Shown one piece after another: positions 1-7,522 of a stretch of DNA of 28,017 nt. The stretch's first letter is position 1; each line of letters begins with the position of its first letter. Source of the DNA: a virus; the IMG/VR virus record IMGVR_UViG_3300025013_000122, positions 1-28,017 of that record; one strand, given 5' to 3'. The position numbers were made by a program, and so were the translations under genes. The notes beneath the pieces are model-generated. The model was not told where the DNA came from and searched no databases. It saw only the letters and a list, made by a program, of their open reading frames with translations.

Positions 1-1134
1 ATGTCGGTCTATAAACGCGGCAATTCATGGTATATCAATATCCGCTTAGGCGGGCATCGCATCAATTGCAAGGCCGGCAATACCAAAAAAGAAGCCCTTA
101 CGGCGCAGGAGGAGCTTAAAACCAAACACCGCCTGAAAATGCTGCATATCTCCGATATTAAAGATAAAGAAGGCAATTTTGATATTTTTTTTACCGTTCT
201 TTCACAGCAATATTTTGAGCACTGTAAAGCCGTTAAAGGAAGCAAGACGTATTACAATGAAAAAAATTATTATGATAACCATATTAAAAAGGCTTTTGAA
301 AAGCTGCTCCTGAGAAGCTTTAATAATAAGCTGCTTTCTGACTTTCAAAAGCTGAAAAAAAGCGATAATTATTCAAATCGTACAACAAATATCCTTGTCG
401 GGATTATACGTAAGATCATAAACCACGCCTGCGATACGGATAAAAGAATTAAACGTCTCTGGAATGAACTTGATATTAAATGGCCCAAGTCCCTACGCGA
501 AAATAAAAAACAGCACGCCTTTCTCACCTTCAATGAGTTTGACAGCCTGATCTCGCAGTTAAATAATAAAATCACCCGGCTCCGCGCAATCGTCATGCGT
601 TACACCGGGCTCCGACCTGCAGAGGCCGCATATCTCCAATGGCCCGACGTGAGTCTTGAATTACGCACTGTGAAGGTTCAGGGCAAAAAAATAACAGACA
701 CACTATACTGGACACCTAAAGATGCGGAACAACGCACAATACCGCTCTCTGACGAAGCATACGGGTCTTTAAAAAATCTCAACACAGATATGCTTCGCCG
801 AGTAAAGAAGACAGGCCTGCAAGAGCGATGGGTATTCTCAGCCGGGAGAGAACCTGTGTTTGATATGGACAAGTCCCTCGTCGGCGCCGCAACCCGGGCA
901 GGCATTAAAAAGAACGTCAGCCCCAACATGCTCAGGCATACCTTTGCAACGCTGCAGCTTGCCTCGGGAGCCGATATAAAGTCTATTCAGAAATTAATGG
1001 GACATGCGGACATTCGCACTACCATGCGGTATCTCGACGTTGTAGATGAAAATCTGATCAAGGCCGTAAAGGCACATCACATCACGCCGGAAATTGCGAC
1101 AAAATTGCGACAAAAAAGCATTAGAGGAGAATAA
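1..1134 (+). CDS. int: Phage tyrosine recombinase (integrase)
   Basis: A 377-aa tyrosine recombinase that would integrate and excise the phage at the adjacent tRNA-derived site. The N-terminus (MSVYKRGNSWYI) is the usual start of an arm-type DNA-binding domain. A SAM-like core-binding domain spans about residues 60-160 and the catalytic domain about 175-350. Visible catalytic residues are R205 (TGLRPAE), K240 (TPKD), R312 in LRHTFAT, H335 (MGHAD) and the nucleophile Y344 (TMRYLD). The first His of the HxxR box is replaced by N309, a tolerated but less common variant. The ATG is the first base of the window, so a further upstream start cannot be formally excluded, though the N-terminus looks complete. 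The first ~480 bases are clearly more AT-rich than the catalytic half and than the late genes. The gene points toward the att core 29 bp downstream. Confidence 0.95.
   Translation: MSVYKRGNSWYINIRLGGHRINCKAGNTKKEALTAQEELKTKHRLKMLHISDIKDKEGNFDIFFTVLSQQYFEHCKAVKGSKTYYNEKNYYDNHIKKAFEKLLLRSFNNKLLSDFQKLKKSDNYSNRTTNILVGIIRKIINHACDTDKRIKRLWNELDIKWPKSLRENKKQHAFLTFNEFDSLISQLNNKITRLRAIVMRYTGLRPAEAAYLQWPDVSLELRTVKVQGKKITDTLYWTPKDAEQRTIPLSDEAYGSLKNLNTDMLRRVKKTGLQERWVFSAGREPVFDMDKSLVGAATRAGIKKNVSPNMLRHTFATLQLASGADIKSIQKLMGHADIRTTMRYLDVVDENLIKAVKAHHITPEIATKLRQKSIRGE
1091..1112 (+). repeat. Tandem 11-bp direct repeat at the 3' end of int (candidate arm-type sites)
   Basis: Two perfect, directly adjacent copies of AAATTGCGACA (1091-1101 and 1102-1112) lie in the last codons of the integrase gene, about 50 bp from the tRNA-derived core. 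Directly repeated short boxes flanking the core are how integrase arm sites look in lambda-type attP regions. The repeat itself is seen directly; its role as a binding site is inferred. It could also be a chance duplication in the dispensable C-terminal tail of the protein. Confidence 0.5.
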
Positions 1135-1162
1135 TAAAAAGCTAACTAATTGATTTTAAAAG

Positions 1163-1210
1163 AGCGGGCGACGGGATTCGAACCCGCGACCTTCAGCTTG
1201 GGAAGCTGAG
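1163..1210 (-). other. attP: Phage attachment site core: 3' part of tRNA-Gly(CCC)
   Basis: On the minus strand this reads as the 3' part of a tRNA. It has an anticodon arm TCAGC-TTCCCAA-GCTGA with anticodon CCC, a T-arm GCGGG-TTCGAAT-CCCGT, an acceptor 3' strand CGCCCGC and the discriminator T typical of tRNA-Gly, with no encoded CCA. Upstream of the anticodon arm (positions above 1210) the sequence no longer matches a tRNA: there is no D-arm and no 5' acceptor strand. It is therefore not a functional tRNA gene. Phages that integrate into tRNA genes carry exactly such a 3' segment so that the host tRNA is rebuilt. The integrase ends 29 bp away and late phage genes begin on the other side, which suits attP. 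A prophage end next to a second integrated element is the alternative. Confidence 0.8.
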
Positions 1211-1331
1211 GAGATTGGTTATTTTTCATTGTGTTAAAAATTTAAACCTAAAAAATACCAACAATCTGTTTTTAATGAAGGTTAATGCCTCATTTCCTCC
1301 TTCTCCTCGCCACTCCGAACATCCTTAAACG

Positions 1332-1661
1332 CTATACCACATAAGGATACCTCTCCCTAATCTCATCCTTGCCGGCAAGCCACTGAGCTTTTAATGTATC
1401 TCCAACTGCTGTATTGCCTCGTGCATAGGCTTCATCCATTTCCCATTTTAACGGGTCTATTTCCGATTCATATGCTGCCGACCTTGCGGCTTTCATTCGC
1501 GCATTTTCTATATCAGTTTTTATCGTTTGCCACACATCTTCACATTCCTGCAATGTAACCGGTATGGTTTCATCATAATAAACCACCTGATTAATATCAT
1601 TGGCATTCACGCTGAACACAGATGTGGGTTTTAATTTTTTTATGCACTTATATATATCCAT
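1332..1661 (-). CDS. Small tail-fibre-associated protein
   Basis: A 109-aa protein, the last gene of the late operon, directly after the tail fibre gene. It begins at ATG 1661 with a strong ribosome site (AAGGAGG, 4 nt before the start). The C-terminal half (residues ~60-109) ends in EIRERYPYVV, preceded by a Trp/Glu-rich segment. Short proteins with a C-terminal 'W...EIRxRYPY' ending are recurrent next to fibre genes in many phages, probably as fibre chaperones or small tail components. No enzymatic motif is seen. Position and ending support a tail role; the exact function is unknown. Confidence 0.6.
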   Translation of the reverse strand: MDIYKCIKKLKPTSVFSVNANDINQVVYYDETIPVTLQECEDVWQTIKTDIENARMKAARSAAYESEIDPLKWEMDEAYARGNTAVGDTLKAQWLAGKDEIRERYPYVV

Positions 1662-1670
1662 TTTTCCTCC

Positions 1671-3131
1671 TTATGCAAATTCTTCCGTAGCTGCTATTAT
1701 AGAAACAGACCTGCCTTGCTGAGTAGTATCACTATCGGCCTCAGACCTATTTATGTAAATCGGATACCCGGATACATGCACTAATCCTTGAACGCTATAT
1801 GTCAATGCCGACACCGAAGCAGGCGCATCCAAGTCTTCCATTGAGATACTTGAATTGTGATTTCCAGTCGCTGCTATGTAAGGGTTGCTGGAATTGACTC
1901 TTCGTCTATTGCTCGCCGCATCACCAATAGCTAATTCCGTGCCATTCCTTGCCTGCCTTAACCAAGAATAAGTACCACAGCCCGCAACCGTTGTTGACCG
2001 TACCCGTACTTTATTACATACAGAAGTGGGAGTAATGGCAACAGTTAATCCCGTGATATTTGTGAAGGTTGTTAATTCGCCGGAAAATGTATCCGTCTTA
2101 GCTGTCCTCACGGTCTGCACTATATCTCCTGTCCGTTTAATCCCGGGCCCCATTATTTGAATTTTCAGCGCGTCATTCGACCAGTTGCCCGCAGTCGCCC
2201 CTGTCTGAATCTCGACATAACACAGACAGCGGCAAGAAACATTCGTTCGGGCGGATGTGCTATACATTATCGCTGCACTGTCTGCCGCCCCTGCACCACC
2301 TTCAGCAGTGGTGGTTACGAGATTCCCTTCAGGAAAAATGTCGGCAGTACGGCTGAAGGCAAGTTCACTTGTGCCGGCATTGTCGATAGCCCAAACATAA
2401 ATCCTTCCAGTCTCATTCGCAGCAAACCCAAGAGTAGAACCTGCCGATAGAACAATCGATGTTGCCGCTGTTATCTCTCTGGTATATGTTATACCGCTCG
2501 TAAGAGTAGCACTCCTGAATTTTATCTTTACCACATTTGAAGCTGACGGGGCATTACCGTCAGCACCCTTTAAGGCAATCGTAAGAGCGTTAGAGTCTAT
2601 GGATGCCGCTATGCCGACATTATCTAAGAGTTGAGATTGTTCGTCGCTGCCCGACGAAGCGGCTACATTAGTTATAGTCTGTCTCACAGTCCATGTCGGG
2701 CTTCCCTCTGAGCCTGTGTTCTCGCAGAGTTCCAGATTCCCGCCGTCCGAGCGGATGGCCCACTCTACTCCGCCTCCGCCGGTGTCCTTGAATCTTAGCA
2801 GCAGTGCGTCGCCTTTGAGTTTTTGAGATGCAGTGAAGTCGTTGGCGGTTGCTAACAGCAATGCCATTGATGCAGCATCCACTAATATTCTGCCTGTTGT
2901 CTTGTCAATCTCTGCCCATCTCTGCCAAGCATCGTTCGCTCCTGTACGCATGTAAATAATTGCGTTATTACCAGGCAATGGCGAGGTGTCGATTTTCGTC
3001 TGATAACCATACATTATTGCCGGATCGCCGGTGCCTGCCTGTTGTGTTGCCTGCGCCTGAAGCGCGTTATTTAAGTCCTGCCTGAAATTAGTCCTGCTCT
3101 GATTTGCAACATCCATATCATGCTGACTCAT
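1671..3131 (-). CDS. Tail fibre / receptor-binding protein candidate
   Basis: A 486-aa protein rich in Ser, Thr, Ala, Gly and Asn, the composition of beta-structured trimeric phage fibres. The N-terminus (about 1-45, DMDVANQSRTNFRQDLNNALQA) is a polar helix likely to dock on the tail tip. A repeat-like segment around 45-90 (YMRTGANDAWQRWAEIDKTTGRI) follows, then long beta-rich stretches and a distal domain after ~330. It lies between tip protein J and a small fibre-associated protein, where lambda-type phages keep side or tip fibres. The start at 3131 has an SD (AGGAGGAGT about 6 nt upstream). Assignment as the adhesin is by position and composition; no recognisable carbohydrate-active domain is seen. 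Confidence 0.7.
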   Translation of the reverse strand: MSQHDMDVANQSRTNFRQDLNNALQAQATQQAGTGDPAIMYGYQTKIDTSPLPGNNAIIYMRTGANDAWQRWAEIDKTTGRILVDAASMALLLATANDFTASQKLKGDALLLRFKDTGGGGVEWAIRSDGGNLELCENTGSEGSPTWTVRQTITNVAASSGSDEQSQLLDNVGIAASIDSNALTIALKGADGNAPSASNVVKIKFRSATLTSGITYTREITAATSIVLSAGSTLGFAANETGRIYVWAIDNAGTSELAFSRTADIFPEGNLVTTTAEGGAGAADSAAIMYSTSARTNVSCRCLCYVEIQTGATAGNWSNDALKIQIMGPGIKRTGDIVQTVRTAKTDTFSGELTTFTNITGLTVAITPTSVCNKVRVRSTTVAGCGTYSWLRQARNGTELAIGDAASNRRRVNSSNPYIAATGNHNSSISMEDLDAPASVSALTYSVQGLVHVSGYPIYINRSEADSDTTQQGRSVSIIAATEEFA

Positions 3132-3149
3132 TTTATTACTCCTCCTTTA

Positions 3150-5885
3150 TTAGTATCCTTTCGATTCCCAGTCTATTGTTTTTTCTATGCCTGTTCCGCC
3201 GCTGTTTTTTATTTGAATTGTAAAGCCGTTTGTATCCACTGCCTGCAACTCGTAGTAATCTCCGGCTAATGCTGATTGCAGGGTAAGGCCGATTTTGGGC
3301 TTTACCATATACGCTTTGCCAAAGCTGATTGTTGTGCCGATTGCGGGGATAACAGCATCTTGACCGCTTTCTATCCTGTCCGGCATATCAACGTAAAACT
3401 CTAAGACTGATATTTTCAGATATTGATACGTCTGAGTTGAATACGCATACACCCTGAATTTAAAGGCCCGATCCGTGTAATCTCCGGCAAAGAAGTTCTG
3501 CCATGCGCCCCACGTGCTGCCGTCTTGAGAGAGGGCTATTTGCGGAACCACGCCTACGGCAGATACATCGCCGTCAAACATTTCGTCGCTGTCAAACATA
3601 TCCTCTGCATCAAACATCTCCAACACATTCACGCCGAGGAATTGAATGTTTGAACTGCACCGCGCAGTCTGGACGCTGCCCAGATCCACAACGTCTGTCT
3701 CATAATATCCAGCGGCTGCCACTCCACCGCCAAAATCAAAGTCCTCGTCAGAATCAAACATTTGGTCAGAGTCAAACATATCTCCTGAGCCGAGTATCAG
3801 CTCTCCGCCGTCAACATACATATCCGTCTTCGTTCCACTAAACACAGGGCCTTCAATTAGCTCTTCCTGAACATTCCATTTTAAGATTGTCGGGATGTTC
3901 GTAATCAATCCCTTTGCGTTCAGGCTTTCGTTGCCTGATGTATCCACTGCTTTGATGAGATACATCCCCGATAGCGCCGCAGGCAGCGTGATAGATGTTG
4001 TGTAGGCAAACGCCACATCTATCGCATTGTCCCACGCTCCTCCTGCTGTGTCCGGGGTGTAACGGATTTTGTAATAGCCCAGATCCACATCAGCAATCGC
4101 AGCCCAGTCTAAGCGCAGGCCTCCGATTGCTGCCTGCCCCCAGAACTCTGTAACATCATCAGGCGCGGCAGTCTTGCCGAAGATGTATCTTGAATATGCC
4201 GTGCAGTCGTCAATGGCACGGCGGACGCCGTAGATGCTCACAGGCAGGATTTTGATGTAATAGGTAATTCCATCCGGCGCGGGGTCAACATAAAAACTGT
4301 CCTGCGTATTCGCCAGATAGCGGCTATAGTTTACGCCCGCATCGGTTGATACCCATGCTTCTGAGTGGTCATACCACGCCCAGCCTGATGGGACTTGAAA
4401 GCTCACTTTTAATTTTGTGAGCGTATTATTTTTAGTGCCGTAAAGCTCCTCGGTAAATTCAATGTTGTAAACCTCGGGCACCTGCTCTGCGGGGTTCGGG
4501 AAACTGCCTGTAAAAAACGTATGCGGCGAGACATTCAGTTTTTTGTCATACAGCGCTGCGGCCTCCTCAACAAGTGTAAGCGCCACGTCGTAATTCGGCA
4601 GATATGTTATGCCGGCAATTCTCGCAGACTGCGCCGTCCACCCGGCAAAAGAATTCGTTACTGCGACTATATCGCCAAGCTCAAGCGCATTGCCTTTGGA
4701 GCCTATGGAGCATGGGTAGGATTTATTGAGCCGCTGGCGCTCAATCTGAAAGGTCGCTATCTCCGTGGCCTGATCATAGTTTGTCATACCGATAAGGTTG
4801 AGTTCGTTTTCACGCTCCATGCCGTCAAGCGTGATGGCATCAAAATCCTCATAGATAAAATCATTGACTGTGTAATTTTGATCGGGGTCAATGAATTTTA
4901 CTCTCAGTCGGTTCGGTGTTTCAGGGAGTCCCGGAGAGACTATCTCAAAGCTGTCCTCTATGATGTCGTCATCCGTCAGCGTCATGACCGGAGAGTCGTA
5001 GTCATATATTTTGAGTTTATAGACGCCATCTGTATAAATCAGGAATCCCCTGAAGTTGATGAGCATCCTGTCTATGATGTCCTGAGTCGGCTCTCTGCCA
5101 TTGACGAAGCAGTTAAACGTATAACCGAGCGCGTCAATCTTGTTTGCGGCGTCAATGATGCTCTGTGTGTTTATGACTGATGAACTAAGGCCGAAACCGT
5201 AAATTTTGTTGGTCTGTATATCGTATTCTGCGAGCGCGCCGTTATTACTCCATACGGTCTGCCCGCTGCGCGGGTCATAGAGCTTCCTGCCTTTTGCCTT
5301 GACTGTGATGAGAGGGACCTGTTGAAATTTATCGCGGTTGAATGTAAGGCGGACATAGATATATGCAGTGCCGCGCATAGCATCGTTCCAATCGGGGAAA
5401 TCATTTTTAAACGTCTGGCATACGTTCTGGGTCTGTGTGCCTGTGAAGGCCTCTGTGTAAACATGCCCGCTGTAAAAAGCATCTGTTGAGAGTTTATCGT
5501 CAAGCCATACCTCGCTTACGCTGTCTATCTCGCCCTCGCTGATGGTCTGAATAATATGTAATTTGTCATTGCCTGCGCCTGTCACAGCCATGAATACCTG
5601 ATTGCCGCCGATGCGCTGCTCTCCGTAGAGCACAGGAATAGGCTCGCTTGTAGAACGGCTGTTGACCCTGTGTCCGCCCTGTTCAAACTTCATATCAAAA
5701 TCAGGAGTGTTGAGTTTGGGCTTTGCCGCGGACATGCCGCCGATGAGTCCGCCTGCTACCATCAGGCCGGCGCCCAGAGTCCTTGCCGCTATGCCGGCAA
5801 TGGTCCCGATGCCGGGAATAAACATCAGGGCAATTCCGACAACCTGTAAAATCGAGCCTAATACGCTTCCTGCGTTTTTACCCAA
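3150..5885 (-). CDS. Tail tip attachment protein J-like
   Basis: A 911-aa central tail-tip/baseplate hub protein, the lambda gpJ counterpart that binds the fibre and governs host specificity. The hydrophobic, Gly-rich N-terminus (about residues 8-50) is usual for J proteins and is probably buried in the tail. It is followed by the conserved start of the hub domain (EPIPVLYGEQRIGGN) and later fibronectin-type III-like modules (about 480-680). Its size is close to lambda J. Two Asp/Met/Phe-rich clusters (about residues 697-717 and 755-772) made of MFDSD-type units are unusual. It overlaps the preceding peptidase-like gene by 8 bases, giving translational coupling. Downstream are the fibre genes. 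Confidence 0.88.
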   Translation of the reverse strand: MGKNAGSVLGSILQVVGIALMFIPGIGTIAGIAARTLGAGLMVAGGLIGGMSAAKPKLNTPDFDMKFEQGGHRVNSRSTSEPIPVLYGEQRIGGNQVFMAVTGAGNDKLHIIQTISEGEIDSVSEVWLDDKLSTDAFYSGHVYTEAFTGTQTQNVCQTFKNDFPDWNDAMRGTAYIYVRLTFNRDKFQQVPLITVKAKGRKLYDPRSGQTVWSNNGALAEYDIQTNKIYGFGLSSSVINTQSIIDAANKIDALGYTFNCFVNGREPTQDIIDRMLINFRGFLIYTDGVYKLKIYDYDSPVMTLTDDDIIEDSFEIVSPGLPETPNRLRVKFIDPDQNYTVNDFIYEDFDAITLDGMERENELNLIGMTNYDQATEIATFQIERQRLNKSYPCSIGSKGNALELGDIVAVTNSFAGWTAQSARIAGITYLPNYDVALTLVEEAAALYDKKLNVSPHTFFTGSFPNPAEQVPEVYNIEFTEELYGTKNNTLTKLKVSFQVPSGWAWYDHSEAWVSTDAGVNYSRYLANTQDSFYVDPAPDGITYYIKILPVSIYGVRRAIDDCTAYSRYIFGKTAAPDDVTEFWGQAAIGGLRLDWAAIADVDLGYYKIRYTPDTAGGAWDNAIDVAFAYTTSITLPAALSGMYLIKAVDTSGNESLNAKGLITNIPTILKWNVQEELIEGPVFSGTKTDMYVDGGELILGSGDMFDSDQMFDSDEDFDFGGGVAAAGYYETDVVDLGSVQTARCSSNIQFLGVNVLEMFDAEDMFDSDEMFDGDVSAVGVVPQIALSQDGSTWGAWQNFFAGDYTDRAFKFRVYAYSTQTYQYLKISVLEFYVDMPDRIESGQDAVIPAIGTTISFGKAYMVKPKIGLTLQSALAGDYYELQAVDTNGFTIQIKNSGGTGIEKTIDWESKGY

Positions 5886-6303
5886 TTCTTCTTACCTCAT
5901 AGATTTTTTCTTTCACGGCCCAGAGCGGAATAACAGTTGCGCCGGTCTCTATCATCACCAGCAGAAGATGTCCGTTGCCGAGATAAATTGACGGCATGGC
6001 AAAAAGCACACTTCCACCCATATCCACATTTATCAAAACAATGTCGTTCTCGCGCAGATAATTTATGTTTTCAACTTCTTCGCCGAGGCTGTGCATGAAC
6101 TCATACATCTCTGCCCTGCCCTCTCCTCGTTCCCAGCGAGCAACATAATTCTCCCGGGTCCATCCATGCCAGTCATCCGGAAGCTTTATGCCCTTCATAT
6201 CGCAGAAGGTCAGGAACATAGAGAAGCAGTCAAAGGCATCTTTAAAACTTCCGAGTTTGTAGGGTTTATCAAGTATCTGTTTGATTACGTCTGCTGTTTT
6301 CAT
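5878..6303 (-). CDS. NlpC/P60-like tail assembly protein (lambda K position)
   Basis: A 141-aa protein in the place of lambda K. It has a candidate catalytic Cys (C26 in DAFDCFSMF) followed by a late His (H112 in GNGHLLLV), the order seen in NlpC/P60 papain-like cysteine peptidases, where the tail-tip enzyme cuts peptidoglycan during DNA entry. The start was set at ATG 6303, which overlaps the upstream stop as ATGA. An in-frame upstream start at 6324 would add seven residues inside the preceding gene. Sequence divergence leaves enzymatic activity unproven; it may be a structural relative. Confidence 0.68.
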   Translation of the reverse strand: MKTADVIKQILDKPYKLGSFKDAFDCFSMFLTFCDMKGIKLPDDWHGWTRENYVARWERGEGRAEMYEFMHSLGEEVENINYLRENDIVLINVDMGGSVLFAMPSIYLGNGHLLLVMIETGATVIPLWAVKEKIYEVRRIG

Positions 6304-6935
6304 TTCGGCACAGACCCCCACCAAATACTTTTATCCGCGAGCGAAGGCAGCCAGCGAAAGCCTCCGAAGTTAAGGCTGTTTCCCATAGCAACACACTCTT
6401 CCCAAGATTTATCGCAGGTAGCGGTTGCGCCTGCGTATTTGCAGGTTACGGAATCTTTAAAGGTCCATGTGCATGTCGGCTGGTGCGTTCTGCGCGGTAT
6501 CTTCTTTTTCCACAGTATCATGTGATTGAACACATCCATCTTGAAGTTCTTTTTTTTGGCGCGGCAGGTATCAAGGATGCCGTCAAAGTGAATTACCGGC
6601 GCGCCTATCACACCCATATTCTGATCTAAAGCTGCAATCCTCATCAGAAAGCGCTTGCCCCGCAGCTCTGTTGTCTGCATGAGCTGCGAGAAGGCCTCGT
6701 CTGTGTTGTCTAAGTCCACGCTCACCTTATCCACAGTCGGGGATATGGAATATTCCACGCCGCCAAAGTCCATGCCCCACGGCACATAAACTTTGCTTTC
6801 GTAATATATTTTTTGGTCGGCGTTTGTGAGATATTTCGGCGTTGCGGTTTCTATGTCTATGAGATAGATAAGAAAGTTCGCCTCGTTCACTCCGCCTGCA
6901 AGTTCGGTGATGAGCGCTTGCGGCAGCGTCCTCAT
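6300..6935 (-). CDS. DUF2163-type tail protein (lambda gpL position), candidate Fe-S protein
   Basis: A 211-aa tail-tip protein similar in order and layout to the BR0599/DUF2163 family and to lambda gpL, which links the tape-measure/tube end to the tip. The N-terminal ~140 residues are beta-rich (GVEYSISPTVDKVSVDLDN). The C-terminus holds four spaced cysteines (C155, C165, C174, C181) followed by a NFGGFRWLP segment. Lambda gpL binds a [4Fe-4S] cluster through C-terminal cysteines, so the same is inferred here. It is coupled at both ends by ATGA overlaps with the DUF2460-type gene upstream and the NlpC/P60-like gene downstream. Confidence 0.75.
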   Translation of the reverse strand: MRTLPQALITELAGGVNEANFLIYLIDIETATPKYLTNADQKIYYESKVYVPWGMDFGGVEYSISPTVDKVSVDLDNTDEAFSQLMQTTELRGKRFLMRIAALDQNMGVIGAPVIHFDGILDTCRAKKKNFKMDVFNHMILWKKKIPRRTHQPTCTWTFKDSVTCKYAGATATCDKSWEECVAMGNSLNFGGFRWLPSLADKSIWWGSVPK

Positions 6936-7519
6936 GCGGCTTTCCTTTCTACGAGGCCGATGCCTGTTTTATAGAGGCGAGGACGGAAAAGTTCGCGCGT
7001 AAGCTTGTCCTGCGCAAAGCGCATCTTATAGCGGATATGGCCGGTGAAGTCCACTGTGATTAATTTGCCGCTTGCAGGCGCAACGGTAAATGTAACCCTG
7101 TCTGCGCCGCCATCTCCCGTGCCTGACTGATATGTAACGCCTGCATCGGGAATGCCGTCAAGATACATAGTTCTTGCCGATGTTGTCTTACCCGGCAGGT
7201 CAAAGGTTGTCGCAGCCGCATCCCCGCGCCCGACATATTCATCGGTGTATGAGAGGGGATTCCCGTTGTCGTCTGTTGAATACGTATCAAAGAACCAGAA
7301 AGGCAGCAGAGAGCCTTTGCGGGCGGTGTAAAAATCCCATAAGGTTTTAATCTCTGCCGCTGTCAGGACGTCGTATTTAAGATTGGTGCTGCGCTTGGGG
7401 AATCGCCACTGCTGATGAGCAAGCTCCGCGCCGGTCTCAAACGTGGAGATAAGAGTTTTGTATTCCGAGACAACTTCAAACGGGAATTGAGGGCCGGGCG
7501 ATGTTGGATATACTACCAT
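6932..7519 (-). CDS. DUF2460-type tail protein (lambda gpM position)
   Basis: A 195-aa minor tail protein between the tape measure and the DUF2163-type protein. Its N-terminus (YPTSPGPQFPFEVVSEYKTLISTFETGAELAHQQWRFP, given here only as a pattern: a fixed start plus a 'Q-R-x-x-P' segment) and the WFFDTYSTDD region resemble the DUF2460/TIGR02217 family of phage tail-tip proteins. The SD GGAGGTG lies 3-6 nt before ATG 7519 and overlaps the tape-measure stop. The gene ends in an ATGA overlap with the next. It probably forms part of the distal tail tip; no catalytic residues are evident. Confidence 0.7.
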   Translation of the reverse strand: MVVYPTSPGPQFPFEVVSEYKTLISTFETGAELAHQQWRFPKRSTNLKYDVLTAAEIKTLWDFYTARKGSLLPFWFFDTYSTDDNGNPLSYTDEYVGRGDAAATTFDLPGKTTSARTMYLDGIPDAGVTYQSGTGDGGADRVTFTVAPASGKLITVDFTGHIRYKMRFAQDKLTRELFRPRLYKTGIGLVERKAA

Positions 7520-7522
7520 CTG

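Noticed and set aside
1163-1210. A complete tRNA-Gly gene
   Set aside because: Only the anticodon arm, T-arm and 3' acceptor strand are present; the sequence beyond 1210 has no D-arm or 5' acceptor strand, so it is the att core.
1250-1290. Terminator after the late operon on the minus strand
   Set aside because: A weak AATGAGG/CCTTCATT pairing with a bulge and only a short A-rich flank; not convincing as rho-independent.
4521-5180. A 219-aa open frame on the plus strand
   Set aside because: Entirely antisense to the tip protein J gene, with no ribosome site and no recognisable domain; a shadow frame. Other plus-strand frames within 1.3-24.6 kb were rejected for the same reason.
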